Shown: positions 52,285-61,672, counted from the stretch's first letter. The stretch: 64,000 nucleotides of DNA from Gudongella oleilytica (GCF_004101785.1 NZ_CP035130.1:1674001-1738000); one strand, 5' to 3'. Numbers and translations are program-made. The notes: a model not told the origin generated them from the letters alone.

Positions 52285-53571
52285 TTAGAATCCTCTTGCA
52301 GACATCTTATTGAAGCCTATTTCATTCGTAGCTCCTGTTATTGCCTGGATCTCAACAGTTATTGTACCATCTGGTGCAAGGCTTCCATCAAAGCCACCTG
52401 CTATGATATCAGTGTATGCAAGCGTACCAATTACCTTGTCCATCTTTGGAAGTACGATTACCTCATTTGCATTTCCGCCTGTAACTACTGCATCCGCTGC
52501 TTTGTCAGCATCTGCCAGTGACTGGCTTGCACCGTCTCTGCCAGCATACTCGTCAGTTATAATTACAGTTTTGATGTTCTTGGCTTCTATTTTCTTACAG
52601 TTCATAATAAGGTCCGTATCTGGATTTCCAAAGCCCTCCTGAGAGATTATTACTCCGTCAAGGTTAAGGAACTCAGCCAGCTTAGCTGTCCAGTTTGATG
52701 ATCTTTCCTTATCGGCAAGGTACACGTTTTCGTTGGTGATTATTACTCCTGCAAAGTTAATCTCTTTGCCATGAACCTTCAACATATCGTGAACGACCGG
52801 ATTGTTCTGGTGATGGTAGGTTGTATTCTTATCACAAGCTGATACGCAGTTACCACTTACTATAGCGCCGTCCATTATCTCTGTTGGGTACATTATTGTT
52901 GGAACTATCTGCTTTGCATCCACTCCATATACATAGGTGTCATGTAGCAATCCTTGAGTCTGCAGCATTTGGACATATCCGATCCTTGGAAGGTCAGGAT
53001 ATTTTTTCATACCGTCGACGAACGCATCCACTTCGAAAACCTCTACTAAATCCGGCGCGACCTTTTTTGCTGTCTCAGCAAGGTAAGCTGCCGCTTTAAA
53101 TCCTGCAAATCTGACCGCCTTTTCATGATCATGCTGCTTCAGACCTTCAACAGGCTCACAATTCATCACTACGTTGATCGTTTTGGAAAACGGCGTGTAT
53201 TCTGCTCCAGGACCTGTCATGTCGACTATACCCTCCTGGAATCCAACGATCTTGCCTGTAGTCATTACTGCACAGCCCTTAAGTACATTAGTTTTACCTG
53301 AACCGACGACATCCACTTTTGATAGTATTCCTGGGAATACTCCACCGGGTCCTTCCACCTTGACCCTTGGTTCAACAACGTCCTTTACAGGTGTGATCCT
53401 TACACTTTCACCTGGCTTTGCGATGTCGACGCTGACCGAAGCAATGTGCTCATCCTCCATAATCAAGTTGATTAACTCTTCCTTCTTTATGGTAAGCACT
53501 CCGTTCTCCAGTACTGTCGATTCACCGAATTTTACATCCTTAATTAGTACTTGGCCTAATTCAAGACGCAT
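52285..53571 (-). CDS. grdE: Glycine reductase protein B, proprotein GrdE
   Basis: A 428-residue proprotein, start at 53571 (MRLELGQVLIKDVKFGESTV) behind GAGGAGG; an in-frame GTG at 53580 overlaps that site. It is cleaved before the Cys in SGNCVSACDKNTTYHH (about residue 242) to give two chains, the new end becoming a pyruvoyl group that captures the amino group of glycine. Residues on both sides are conserved as in characterised enzymes. It works with GrdB. Confidence 0.96.
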   Translation of the reverse strand: MRLELGQVLIKDVKFGESTVLENGVLTIKKEELINLIMEDEHIASVSVDIAKPGESVRITPVKDVVEPRVKVEGPGGVFPGILSKVDVVGSGKTNVLKGCAVMTTGKIVGFQEGIVDMTGPGAEYTPFSKTINVVMNCEPVEGLKQHDHEKAVRFAGFKAAAYLAETAKKVAPDLVEVFEVDAFVDGMKKYPDLPRIGYVQMLQTQGLLHDTYVYGVDAKQIVPTIMYPTEIMDGAIVSGNCVSACDKNTTYHHQNNPVVHDMLKVHGKEINFAGVIITNENVYLADKERSSNWTAKLAEFLNLDGVIISQEGFGNPDTDLIMNCKKIEAKNIKTVIITDEYAGRDGASQSLADADKAADAVVTGGNANEVIVLPKMDKVIGTLAYTDIIAGGFDGSLAPDGTITVEIQAITGATNEIGFNKMSARGF

Positions 53572-53637
53572 TGACTTCACCTCCTCAGATAATTGGTTGA
53601 TATCGTATTATCCGGCACTCCGGACTTATTGCCACAA

Positions 53638-53955
53638 TTAGCAATACTTCTTGATCAATTCCTCTACTGACTTAGTAGTAGCTTCATCTCCAACAACAGC
53701 ATCTACTCTTTCACCATTTTTATATATAGCAATTACAGGAAGTCCAAGAACCTTCTGTCCTATAGCTACTCTTCTCGCAACTGTGATATCAAGTGATGTA
53801 AACTTGATCTTGTCTCCATAAACCTCTTCATATTCATGTACATGAGGCATAAGAGCCTTGCATGGTTCACAGGAAGGGCTCCAGAAATCAACCAGTACTG
53901 TACCTTCTGCGTTTAGGACCTCAGATTCAAAATTCTCTTTGTTCAATTCAATCAT
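53638..53955 (-). CDS. trxA: Thioredoxin of the glycine reductase system
   Basis: A 105-residue thioredoxin fold. The active site is WSPSCEPCK (Cys 29 and 32): CEPC in place of the usual CGPC, as reported for thioredoxins of glycine-reducing clostridia. The cis-Pro is in GLPVIAIY. It passes electrons from TrxB to oxidised GrdA. It is placed between trxB and grdE in the operon. Confidence 0.95.
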   Translation of the reverse strand: MIELNKENFESEVLNAEGTVLVDFWSPSCEPCKALMPHVHEYEEVYGDKIKFTSLDITVARRVAIGQKVLGLPVIAIYKNGERVDAVVGDEATTKSVEELIKKYC

Positions 53956-53969
53956 TTCACTACCTCCTA

Positions 53970-54902
53970 TTAAAAGTGTTCTTCTATATACTTCTCAGCC
54001 TGAGTCGCCGCTATGGCACCATCAGCTGTAGCAGTAACCACTTGTCTGAGCGGCTTGACCCTGTTGTCTCCCGCTGCAAATACTCCTGGAATATTTGTCT
54101 TCATATTGTCATCGGTCTTTATGTACCCATTCTCCATATCAACCATACCCTCAAAAAGCTTCGTGGCAGGATCATAACCCACAAAAACAAATATACCAAA
54201 GGTACCGTCATCCTCATCGGCAAAATACTCAGTTTCTTCGCCAGTCTTGACATTCTTCACTACCATTGACTGAAGTATCCCATCACCCTTTACCTCAGTT
54301 ATAACTGAATCCCACATGAAAGCTATCTTCTCATTCTTGAAGGCTTTTTCTTGTATGGATTTCGCGGCTCTTAGCGCATCTCTTCTGTGAACAATGGTAA
54401 CTTTCCTTGCAAACTTAGTCAGATACATTGCTTCCTCAACGGCTGAGTCCCCACCGCCTACCACGAAAACCTCAAGGTCCTCAAAGAAAGCTCCGTCGCA
54501 GGTTGCACAGTAGGAAATGCCTCTTCCTGTCAATTCTTTTTCTCCCGGGCAGCCTATGTGTTTTGGAACAGCACCGGTCGCAATGATTATGGTCTTAGTT
54601 TTGTACTCATTTTTCTCACATTTTACCGTCTTAATGTCACCCTCAAGATCAACTGATACTACTGTGTCAGAGACCTTTTCTGCTCCGAACTCTTCTGCCT
54701 GCTGCACCATTCTGGCAACCAAGCTTGGTCCTGTTGCGTGTTCGATCGAACCAGGATAGTTTGCAACCTCATCAGTGGTTGCGATCTGGCCGCCTGCAGC
54801 TTCCTTCTCAACGATAAGAGTCTTAAGTCTTGCTCTTGCAGCATAAAGTCCTGCAGAGAGTCCTGCTGGTCCGGCTCCGATAATAACTACATCGTAAACC
54901 AT
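53970..54902 (-). CDS. trxB: Thioredoxin reductase
   Basis: A 310-residue flavoenzyme. FAD binding: VVIIGAGPAGLSAGLYAARA; redox centre CATCDGAFF (about residue 135); NAD(P)H-binding GGGDSAVEEAMYL; C-terminal GVFAAGDNRVKPLRQVVTA. The start at 54902 follows AAGGAGGT; the open frame reaches 54953 but that part is riboswitch leader. First gene of the glycine reductase operon, under the glycine riboswitch. Confidence 0.96.
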   Translation of the reverse strand: MVYDVVIIGAGPAGLSAGLYAARARLKTLIVEKEAAGGQIATTDEVANYPGSIEHATGPSLVARMVQQAEEFGAEKVSDTVVSVDLEGDIKTVKCEKNEYKTKTIIIATGAVPKHIGCPGEKELTGRGISYCATCDGAFFEDLEVFVVGGGDSAVEEAMYLTKFARKVTIVHRRDALRAAKSIQEKAFKNEKIAFMWDSVITEVKGDGILQSMVVKNVKTGEETEYFADEDDGTFGIFVFVGYDPATKLFEGMVDMENGYIKTDDNMKTNIPGVFAAGDNRVKPLRQVVTATADGAIAATQAEKYIEEHF

Positions 54903-54953
54903 CAAAGTACCTCCTTTATAGTTTTGTAGTATTCTGTTCTTTATCCAGCCCAA

Positions 54954-54996
54954 TAAAAAAACAGAATAAATAGACCTATTCGCCTACTTACTCTGT
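54954..54996 (-). terminator. Riboswitch-controlled terminator
   Basis: A 13-bp stem with two G-U pairs (54984-54996 with 54961-54973) followed by a T run. Its first six bases (CAGAGT, 54996-54991 on the minus strand) also complete the P1 stem of the second glycine aptamer, so binding of glycine would prevent the terminator: an ON switch. Confidence 0.85.
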
Positions 54997-55165
54997 TTAT
55001 TAACCTGAGAGATTCTCCCGATCCAAATGAAGGGATTGCTCCTTCGGTGAGTGACGCCTTTCCAGAGTTCTGTCCTATTGCGGTCCTTTTGCCTGAGAGG
55101 TTCGCAACAGAGGGGCTATCTCTGTCATTTACTCCTTCGGCGCCACCTTGTGGGCTCTCCCGCAA
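54990..55165 (-). promoter_or_regulatory. Tandem glycine riboswitch
   Basis: Two aptamers are visible on the minus strand, each with the conserved CCGAAGGAG core and CTCTCAGG. The first begins GCGGGAGAGCCC (55165) and ends AAAGGACCGC. The second spans GGACAGAACTCTGG to the CAGAGT at 54996-54991, with P1 formed by ACTCTG (55068-55063). It precedes trxB and so controls the whole reductase operon in response to its substrate. Confidence 0.95.
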
Positions 55166-55232
55166 TGATCATCCAAAATAATTCAAAATTTTTCATGACA
55201 TTTTGTTACATTTTTAACAACTTTACAAGGTA

Positions 55233-55262
55233 ATTATATCCTATCTCATTCAAGGTAGTCAA
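55233..55262 (-). promoter_or_regulatory. Glycine reductase operon promoter
   Basis: TTGACT (55262-55257), 18-base spacer, TATAAT (55238-55233), about 68 bases before the first aptamer. The spacer 55166-55232 is A+T-rich leader without a gene. Confidence 0.75.
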
Positions 55263-55292
55263 TAGTATTATAGAAATATTTAATTGATAACA

Positions 55293-56900
55293 TTAATCCT
55301 TAAATTTGTCCAATACGTACATTGCGATATTGCTTGCATGGTCTGAGACCCTCTCCAGATTGCTTATGGCATCCAGAAATACGATCCCTGAGCCTGTGCT
55401 GCAAAGCATCTTGTTTAACCTGTCGATATGGTTTGATCTGTTTTGCTTTTCAAGCATATCAACCTCATCCTCAAGTACAAGGACCTGTCTGGCCATAGCC
55501 TCATCTGTGATTCTATATGCCTCTATCGAGGTCCTGAATGCGTTATCGCAAACATCGAACATCTCACTCAGCTCCTCAACTGCCTGTGGAGTGAAGTACA
55601 GGTTGTTATCATACTTGTACTGAGCTAATTCTGTAATATTCTCGATGTGGTCTCCAACTCTCTCGATGTCACCTATTACGTAAAGCAACGCATTTACATC
55701 AGCATGCTGCTCATCGGACAATGGTGCATTGGATAGTTGGACCAGATAATCAGTGATTTCACGTTGTATCTTGTTGATCGATTTTTCCCTTGCAAGTATA
55801 GCGTCTACTCCATCAATTTTATCCTCGAGCATAACCACCTTACATGCGGAAAGATTTTCCAAAACAAGGTTCCCCATCCTATTCGCCTCTCGCATTGCTT
55901 GCCCTAAAGCTATGGACGGAGTCTCTATAATACGCCTGTCCAGGTACCTGGACTCAGTGATATCGGCCTCGTCCTTCCCAGGAACCAACTTTTCTGCTGC
56001 TCTTACTAAAAACATGGCAAATGGATACTGAATTATTCCGTTTATGATGTTGAAGGAAGTGTGGGCATTTGCTATCTGCCTTTGAACGTCATCCGGAGAC
56101 AGATATGTTACCAGCCACGCTATAGGGTACCTAAGAAAAGTCATGAATATTATCGTACCAATAAGATTGAATAAAAAGTGAATAATTGCAGCTCGCTTAG
56201 CGGTTTTGTTGGCACCGATGCTTGAAATCATGGCTGTAGTAGTTGTACCTATGTTCTCTCCAAAAAGGATGGGAAAAGCTATATGCATCGAAATAAGGCC
56301 TTCACCTGCCAACGCCTGTAACAGTCCAATTGAGGCTGAGCTTGACTGAACTATAGTAGTAAGTCCTAAGCCAACAAGCATGCCCAGTATTGGATTATTC
56401 AAGCTTGACATTATGTTGGTAAAAGCAGGCAGATTCGCGAGGGGTTTAAGTCCATCTCCCATCATATCCATACCGATAAAAAGAATACCAAATCCAATAA
56501 GTATTTCTGACATATTTTTTGCTTTTTTGTTCCTTGCACCTATCCACATAGCCACACCAATTGCAACAGCCAAGGGTGCGTAGTCTGTAAGCTTAAAAGC
56601 TATTAATTGGGCCGTTATGGTTGTACCTATATTCGCCCCCATAATAACTCCCACAGCCTGTGGCAATGTCATCAATCCTGCGTTTACAAATCCTATAACC
56701 ATGACTGTTGTTGCACTGCTGCTCTGAACAATCATAGTAACGATAGTTCCGACTATAATACCAGTGAATCTGTTGGTCGTTAGTGCTTCAATCATTTTCT
56801 TCAGCTTATTCCCAGCTGCCTTCTCCAAGCCAGCTCCCATAAGGTTCATACCATAAAGGAACAAACCCAATCCTCCCAATACTGGAAGTGCCAAATCCAT
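55293..56900 (-). CDS. Na/Pi cotransporter family protein with PhoU-like domain
   Basis: A 535-residue membrane protein. The first 320 residues hold two inverted Na/Pi-transporter repeats with their signature loops QSSSATTVMVIGF (about 58) and QSSSASIGLLQAL (about 183). The C-terminal 190 residues are helical and PhoU-like (EVDMLEKQNRSNHIDRLNKM). Members import phosphate with sodium in some bacteria; others are of unproven function. No phosphate regulon neighbours are seen. It stands alone upstream of the grd promoter. Confidence 0.9.
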   Translation of the reverse strand: MDLALPVLGGLGLFLYGMNLMGAGLEKAAGNKLKKMIEALTTNRFTGIIVGTIVTMIVQSSSATTVMVIGFVNAGLMTLPQAVGVIMGANIGTTITAQLIAFKLTDYAPLAVAIGVAMWIGARNKKAKNMSEILIGFGILFIGMDMMGDGLKPLANLPAFTNIMSSLNNPILGMLVGLGLTTIVQSSSASIGLLQALAGEGLISMHIAFPILFGENIGTTTTAMISSIGANKTAKRAAIIHFLFNLIGTIIFMTFLRYPIAWLVTYLSPDDVQRQIANAHTSFNIINGIIQYPFAMFLVRAAEKLVPGKDEADITESRYLDRRIIETPSIALGQAMREANRMGNLVLENLSACKVVMLEDKIDGVDAILAREKSINKIQREITDYLVQLSNAPLSDEQHADVNALLYVIGDIERVGDHIENITELAQYKYDNNLYFTPQAVEELSEMFDVCDNAFRTSIEAYRITDEAMARQVLVLEDEVDMLEKQNRSNHIDRLNKMLCSTGSGIVFLDAISNLERVSDHASNIAMYVLDKFKD

Positions 56901-56973
56901 AGCGTCATCCTCCTTTTGTCTGAATCACCCAAATATATTAACATACAATGATGATTTTTGTACACCCAATTTA

Positions 56974-57441
56974 TCAGGCCAGTCCAGGGAATCCAAGCTG
57001 CCTTAAAGCTTCAAAGATAATTATATTGGCTGAGTTTGACAAATTCAGGGATCTTGCAATATTTTCTCTCATAGGTATCTTTATGGCTGTGTCAAGATTC
57101 CTTGCAATCAGATCTGGAGGCAGTCCCTTTGTCTCCTTGCCAAATACAAAGAAGCTCCCATCCTCGTAAGTAAATTCTGAATATAACCTGTTAGCCTTTG
57201 TAGTTGCATAATAGAACTTTGATCCTGTGTATTTGTCGAGTATTTCGTTGAAACTGTCATAGTAGCTTATTTCTACGAGATGCCAATAATCAAGCCCGGA
57301 CCTTTTCAGGTATTTGTCGCTTACAGAAAAACCAAGAGGTCTTACCAGATGAAGCCTGGTACCGGTCAGAGCACATGTCCTGGCAATGCTTCCGGTATTG
57401 TGAGGGATCTCAGGTTCTACCAATACTATATTAAGAGCCAT
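56974..57441 (-). CDS. trmL: tRNA (cytidine/uridine-34-2'-O)-methyltransferase TrmL
   Basis: A 155-residue SPOUT enzyme of typical minimal length; start at 57441 (MALNIVLVEPEIPHNTGSIA) behind GGAGG. The AdoMet knot is formed by FVFGKETKGLP and IPMRENIARSLNLSNSANI. It methylates the wobble ribose of leucine tRNAs. The HAD phosphatase gene ends 12 bases upstream, so both are probably one transcript. Confidence 0.93.
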   Translation of the reverse strand: MALNIVLVEPEIPHNTGSIARTCALTGTRLHLVRPLGFSVSDKYLKRSGLDYWHLVEISYYDSFNEILDKYTGSKFYYATTKANRLYSEFTYEDGSFFVFGKETKGLPPDLIARNLDTAIKIPMRENIARSLNLSNSANIIIFEALRQLGFPGLA

Positions 57442-57453
57442 GGCATCCTCCAA

Positions 57454-58272
57454 TCAAAATACATATTTTTCTATTGCAAGAGCTACACCATCTTCTTCGT
57501 TGCTGCTTGTAATGAAATCTGCCTGCTCTTTGACTATATCTTCTGCATTTCCCATAGCAACTCCTACTCCAGCAAATTTAATCATGGAAAGGTCATTTTC
57601 ATTGTCGCCGATTGCCATTACCTCATCAGCAGTTATGCCAAGTCGTTCACATAGGAGCTTTACTGCCGACCCCTTTGATACTCCTCTGTCCATTACCTCC
57701 AGATTGTCTCTCCAGCTCTTCGAAAGCTCCACTGATTCCAGACTCTCCAGGTTTTTCCTGAGCTGTATCAGCTTGTCCTGATCCTTGTCAATAAAAAGGA
57801 ACTTATAAATTTTAAGCTGTTCATTGTTTACAATATCCTCAGGGGAATTATAAAGCCTTATGTCTATTGACTGACCCTTAAGCTTTTCAGTTGTAGGCGT
57901 GTAATAATCGACGATTTCCTTAACATAAGTCCTGGTGAAGAAGGTATCCTCGTTGTAAAAATGAAAATATATGCCCATCTCATGTCCTGCTTTCATTACT
58001 CTCTCTATATCTCTCCTGGAAATTGGGCGGTCTATGACCTTATTAAGGTCCTTGTCAACCACAACAGCTCCATTGCTGGCTGCTATATAGCTTTCAAGAC
58101 CCAGCTCCTTCGAGTAGTGAACAGCTGACTTAAGTACTCTGCCGGTTGCGATTACAATCTCTATCTCCTTGTTTTTAGCCATCTCGATTGCTTCTCTCGT
58201 TCTTCTTGTAAGCAGGTTCTGTCTATTTAACAGTGTTCCATCCATATCGATTGCAATTAGTTTTATGCTCAT
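57454..58272 (-). CDS. Cof-type HAD-IIB phosphatase
   Basis: A 272-residue HAD hydrolase. Motif I is AIDMDGTLLNRQN (Asp nucleophile 8), motif II IVIATGRVL, motif III Lys in SKGSAVKLLCERLG, motif IV AIGDNENDLSMI. A C2B cap spans 85-190. Such enzymes dephosphorylate sugar phosphates or flavin precursors; the substrate is not evident. Translated just ahead of trmL. Confidence 0.92.
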   Translation of the reverse strand: MSIKLIAIDMDGTLLNRQNLLTRRTREAIEMAKNKEIEIVIATGRVLKSAVHYSKELGLESYIAASNGAVVVDKDLNKVIDRPISRRDIERVMKAGHEMGIYFHFYNEDTFFTRTYVKEIVDYYTPTTEKLKGQSIDIRLYNSPEDIVNNEQLKIYKFLFIDKDQDKLIQLRKNLESLESVELSKSWRDNLEVMDRGVSKGSAVKLLCERLGITADEVMAIGDNENDLSMIKFAGVGVAMGNAEDIVKEQADFITSSNEEDGVALAIEKYVF

Positions 58273-58345
58273 TTCAGTCCTCCCAACAACCTAAATATAA
58301 CATATCACAGGACAAAATAAAACAAAAAGACCGGCTTGCGCCAGC

Positions 58346-59596
58346 CTATATTTTACGTATCTCAGTTATTAACGCCTCAGCGTCAATAACCTCAACAAGT
58401 CCCTTCAGTCTCATTTCTTCAAGGATCTTATTTGCCTCTCCGCCTGTAAAATCAAACTCCTCATCAGTCGAGAATAGCCTGATTACCTTAATTCCATTAT
58501 CAAGAGCTGTTCTTGCAAGTTTAAGATTCAAAAGATTCCCACTACCCATCGGAGTAGGTGATATGACTACTGCATGAGAGTTCATTATCTGTTCAAAGGC
58601 TTTTTTTGACGCCTTTTCAGATATCGCTGAGAAGGGCTTTTCCTCAATTAAAGTCAATCTAAGTGCTTTGGCGTGCTGCCAATCTGTATCTCCAACGTTG
58701 ATAACGCCGAGGCTCAAATCATGTCCCTCCTGATTCAGGATGTTCATCAGTTCAAGACTTGTGCCCCCTCCTCCAATTATATGTATCCTTCTCTTCTCCG
58801 AACCCCTTAATCTTCTTTTGATCTCAATTGGCGTTACTGTGACATTCCCTGTGTATCTGCTAGTTTCTACTACTACCCGCATCCCATAGGTGTTTTCGAT
58901 ATTTTCAGGAGTTATAACAGCTTCAGGACTCCCCTGAGCAATTATTTCTCCTTCCTTCATAAGTAATATCCTGTCCGAATATCTGGATGCAAGATTAATG
59001 TCATGAATTACCAGTACTATTGCCAGTTCCTTTTCTGAGTTCAGTCTCTTTAAAAGGTCAAGTATTTCTATTTGATGATTTATATCCAAATGTGAAGTGG
59101 GTTCGTCAAGAAGCATGACCGAGGTGTTTTGTGCAAGCGACTTCGCAATAAAAACCCTCTGTCTCTCGCCTCCTGAGATCTCGGTTATAAGTCTGTCCTT
59201 GATATGCAATGTATTTGTTCTTTCCATAGCCTCATAGGCAAGATCCATATCCTTGGAATCTTCCCTTGCAAACCTTCCAAGGAAAGGGTGGCGCCCCATC
59301 AACACTACCTCTTCAACAGTAAACTCAAAATCAAGGGATGTGTCCTGCGGAACCATGGATATCCTCTGCGCGATCTCCTTACGGTTATAGGTATCCAAAG
59401 ATTTTCCCATGAGGGTTATTTCTCCGCTGTCAGGTACGTAAATATGGCTCAAGGTTTTGAGCAATGTTGATTTACCTGAGCCATTTGGACCAATTATGCT
59501 CAGAAACTCACCCTTCTTGACCTCGAGACTCACATCGTTTACCACTGGCTTTCTTGAATATGAATATACTATCCTATTCGCTTCCAAAACAGTCAT
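58346..59596 (-). CDS. btuD: Cobalamin/iron-type ABC transporter ATPase with C-terminal extension
   Basis: A 416-residue protein. Residues 1-255 are a complete FecCD-type ATPase: GPNGSGKSTLLKTL, ISGGERQRVFIAKSL, VMLLDEPTSHLDINHQ. An added domain of about 150 residues follows (RRIHIIGGGGTSLELMNILN, then VVISPTPMGSGNLLNLKLA), Rossmann-like by pattern and of unknown role. With BtuC and BtuF it imports cobalamin or related corrinoids, as the upstream B12 riboswitch indicates. Confidence 0.88.
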   Translation of the reverse strand: MTVLEANRIVYSYSRKPVVNDVSLEVKKGEFLSIIGPNGSGKSTLLKTLSHIYVPDSGEITLMGKSLDTYNRKEIAQRISMVPQDTSLDFEFTVEEVVLMGRHPFLGRFAREDSKDMDLAYEAMERTNTLHIKDRLITEISGGERQRVFIAKSLAQNTSVMLLDEPTSHLDINHQIEILDLLKRLNSEKELAIVLVIHDINLASRYSDRILLMKEGEIIAQGSPEAVITPENIENTYGMRVVVETSRYTGNVTVTPIEIKRRLRGSEKRRIHIIGGGGTSLELMNILNQEGHDLSLGVINVGDTDWQHAKALRLTLIEEKPFSAISEKASKKAFEQIMNSHAVVISPTPMGSGNLLNLKLARTALDNGIKVIRLFSTDEEFDFTGGEANKILEEMRLKGLVEVIDAEALITEIRKI

Positions 59597-59614
59597 AGTT
59601 ATACACCAGGCTTC

Positions 59615-60673
59615 CTACAATGATTTCTTCTTGCTTCTTAAAAGGAATATGAAAAATGGCCCCCCAAAAAGAGCTGTTATTATGCCTACAGGTATCTCGA
59701 CAGGAGATATTGCAGTCCTTGCAACAGTATCGGCAAATATCATGAATATGCCACCGCCTATGGCAGATACCGGCAATAAAATCCTATGATCCGGGCCAGT
59801 TACAATCCGCGCCATATGTGGGATTATAAGCCCCACAAACCCTATTATGCCACTAACAGATACCACTGTTGACGTAAGGAAGGTACCAATAAGCAACACA
59901 TATAGCTTTGTTCGTTCTACGTTAACTCCAAGAGACTTTGCGGATTCCTCTCCTGTAAGCAGTATGTTTATATCCCTTGAAAAGTATAAGAGGAGCAGCA
60001 TACCTGTAAAAACAGGCAGAGCAAGAGCAGTAACAGGTGACCACCCTTTCCCTGCAAGACTTCCAAGGGTCCAATAAATTATTTTTGTCATGTCCTTGTT
60101 GTATATTACCATCAGAAATGACATTACAGCAGTAAGAAACTGACCCACTGCCACTCCCGCGAGCAAAAGTGTCGTAACAGGTACCTGATTCTTTATTTTT
60201 CCTATGTTGTATACAAACGCAACAGCAATCAATGCACCAAGAAAAGCTGCCAGGGATATTCCTGAAAAACCGGCAAAGCTCATCTCAAGCTTGGTTATTA
60301 TTGCTATGGTAGCTCCTAAGGCAGCTCCTGATGATATTCCCAGTATATATGGGTCCGCCATGGGATTTTTGAGAAGTCCCTGAAAGGCACCTCCAGAGAT
60401 AGACAAAGCCGATCCAACCAGAACACCCAGCAAAACTCTGGGGAGCCTTACGTTCCAGATAATTGAATTTACTGCTGAAGATATGCCCTCCATATTAACA
60501 TAGTTATCCAGACCAGGCAATTTTGATCCAACAACTCTGAAGGCGTCAAATATGCTGATGTCGGCAGAGCCTATGGTGCTTGCTGCAACAACAGCAAAAA
60601 CAAGCACAGCAAGCATGGCTGCCGTTACGATCCCGTAGGAGTTCCTCTTTATCTTACCTTTCATTCCACTCAC
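59615..60673 (-). CDS. btuC: Cobalamin-type ABC transporter permease
   Basis: A 352-residue FecCD-family permease with about ten helices (GIVTAAMLAVLVFAVVAAST is the first). Family segments: RLPRVLLGVLVGSALSISGG, FQGLLKNPMADPYILGISSG, and GFVGLIIPHMARIVTGPDHR, the loop that couples to the ATPase. It lies 18 bases before btuD and 5 bases after btuF. Confidence 0.92.
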   Translation of the reverse strand: MSGMKGKIKRNSYGIVTAAMLAVLVFAVVAASTIGSADISIFDAFRVVGSKLPGLDNYVNMEGISSAVNSIIWNVRLPRVLLGVLVGSALSISGGAFQGLLKNPMADPYILGISSGAALGATIAIITKLEMSFAGFSGISLAAFLGALIAVAFVYNIGKIKNQVPVTTLLLAGVAVGQFLTAVMSFLMVIYNKDMTKIIYWTLGSLAGKGWSPVTALALPVFTGMLLLLYFSRDINILLTGEESAKSLGVNVERTKLYVLLIGTFLTSTVVSVSGIIGFVGLIIPHMARIVTGPDHRILLPVSAIGGGIFMIFADTVARTAISPVEIPVGIITALFGGPFFIFLLRSKKKSL

Positions 60674-60678
60674 AGCCT

Positions 60679-61620
60679 TTACTCGATCTCCGGGTGAATA
60701 GCCTTGATCAACATTTCCAGAGCCTCAATTATTCTAGGTCCCGGCCTTGACATAATGTTGCCGTCCAGTAGGTATATCTGCCCATTCTTTATTGCGTCTA
60801 TGTTTTCGTACCCGGGTCTTTCCGCGATAGACTCAGCGGTCTTTTCCGGTAGGTCATTGGCAGTAAGGTATATCTGTGGATTTCTTTCGATTAACTGCTC
60901 AATATCGAACTGAGGATATTCACTTTCAGCATCTCCAGCCACATTTATTCCACCGGCCAGGAGTATCAGCTGATCGACGAAAGATCCAGGTCCTGCAGCC
61001 ATCAATGGCTCATGCCAGATTTCATAAAATACAGTCTTTGCTTCAAGTCCCTTCACTTTTTCAATAAGCTCGGCTTCCTTCGCAATCATTTCCTGTGAAA
61101 GTGTCTCAGCTTCAGTGTTGTTGCCTGTAAGTACGCCTATCCTTTTTATGGTTTCAATTATCTCTTCAATACTTTCAGGCTCAAAACCAGCTATCTGGAT
61201 CCCTGCCTCTACAAGTCTCTGAGTTTCCTCTGTGATGCCTTCACCATAATTGATGACCAGATCAGGCTCAAGCTCAATTATCCTCTCCAGGTTCATTCCA
61301 TTGAAATCACCAATTTTCTCAACCTGCAGCACTTCCTCCGGATAATCGTCAAAGGTTGTAACCCCAATTACTCTGTCTCCTGCCCCTATGGCATAGAGTA
61401 TCTCAGTATTGCTTGGAGCTAATGATATGATCCTCTGAGCTGGTTCGTTGAGACTGATTTCATTACCAAAATCGTCCAGTATCGTAATAGTTTCGCCCTT
61501 AGTGTGTTCTTCAGGTGTTTCCTTTGGTATTGCCTCTGTTTGCTCCTTGGGTGCACATCCGGATACTACTGCCGCAAAAATCATCATAGCTGTTAATAGT
61601 ACTAACCATCTTCTTTTCAA
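60679..61620 (-). CDS. btuF: Corrinoid-binding lipoprotein
   Basis: The start is TTG at 61620 (MKRRWLVLLTAMMIFAAVVS) with GGGAGAGGA upstream; the longer open frame is terminator leader. The 313-residue product has a lipoprotein signal ending VVSGC. The periplasmic-binding fold is of the class III type (QRIISLAPSNTEILYAIGAG, then VINYGEGITEET and IYLLDGNIMSRPGPRI). It delivers B12 or related compounds to BtuC. Confidence 0.9.
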   Translation of the reverse strand: MKRRWLVLLTAMMIFAAVVSGCAPKEQTEAIPKETPEEHTKGETITILDDFGNEISLNEPAQRIISLAPSNTEILYAIGAGDRVIGVTTFDDYPEEVLQVEKIGDFNGMNLERIIELEPDLVINYGEGITEETQRLVEAGIQIAGFEPESIEEIIETIKRIGVLTGNNTEAETLSQEMIAKEAELIEKVKGLEAKTVFYEIWHEPLMAAGPGSFVDQLILLAGGINVAGDAESEYPQFDIEQLIERNPQIYLTANDLPEKTAESIAERPGYENIDAIKNGQIYLLDGNIMSRPGPRIIEALEMLIKAIHPEIE

Positions 61621-61645
61621 TCTTATCCTCTCCCTTTTAATTATG

Positions 61646-61672
61646 AAAAACAAAAACCTGTCCGGAGACAGG
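61646..61672 (-). terminator. Terminator of the cobalamin riboswitch
   Basis: CCTGTC/GACAGG stem (61657-61672) followed on the minus strand by TTTTTGTTTTT, between the aptamer and btuF. Cobalamin binding would favour this terminator, shutting off import when B12 is plentiful. Confidence 0.85.
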
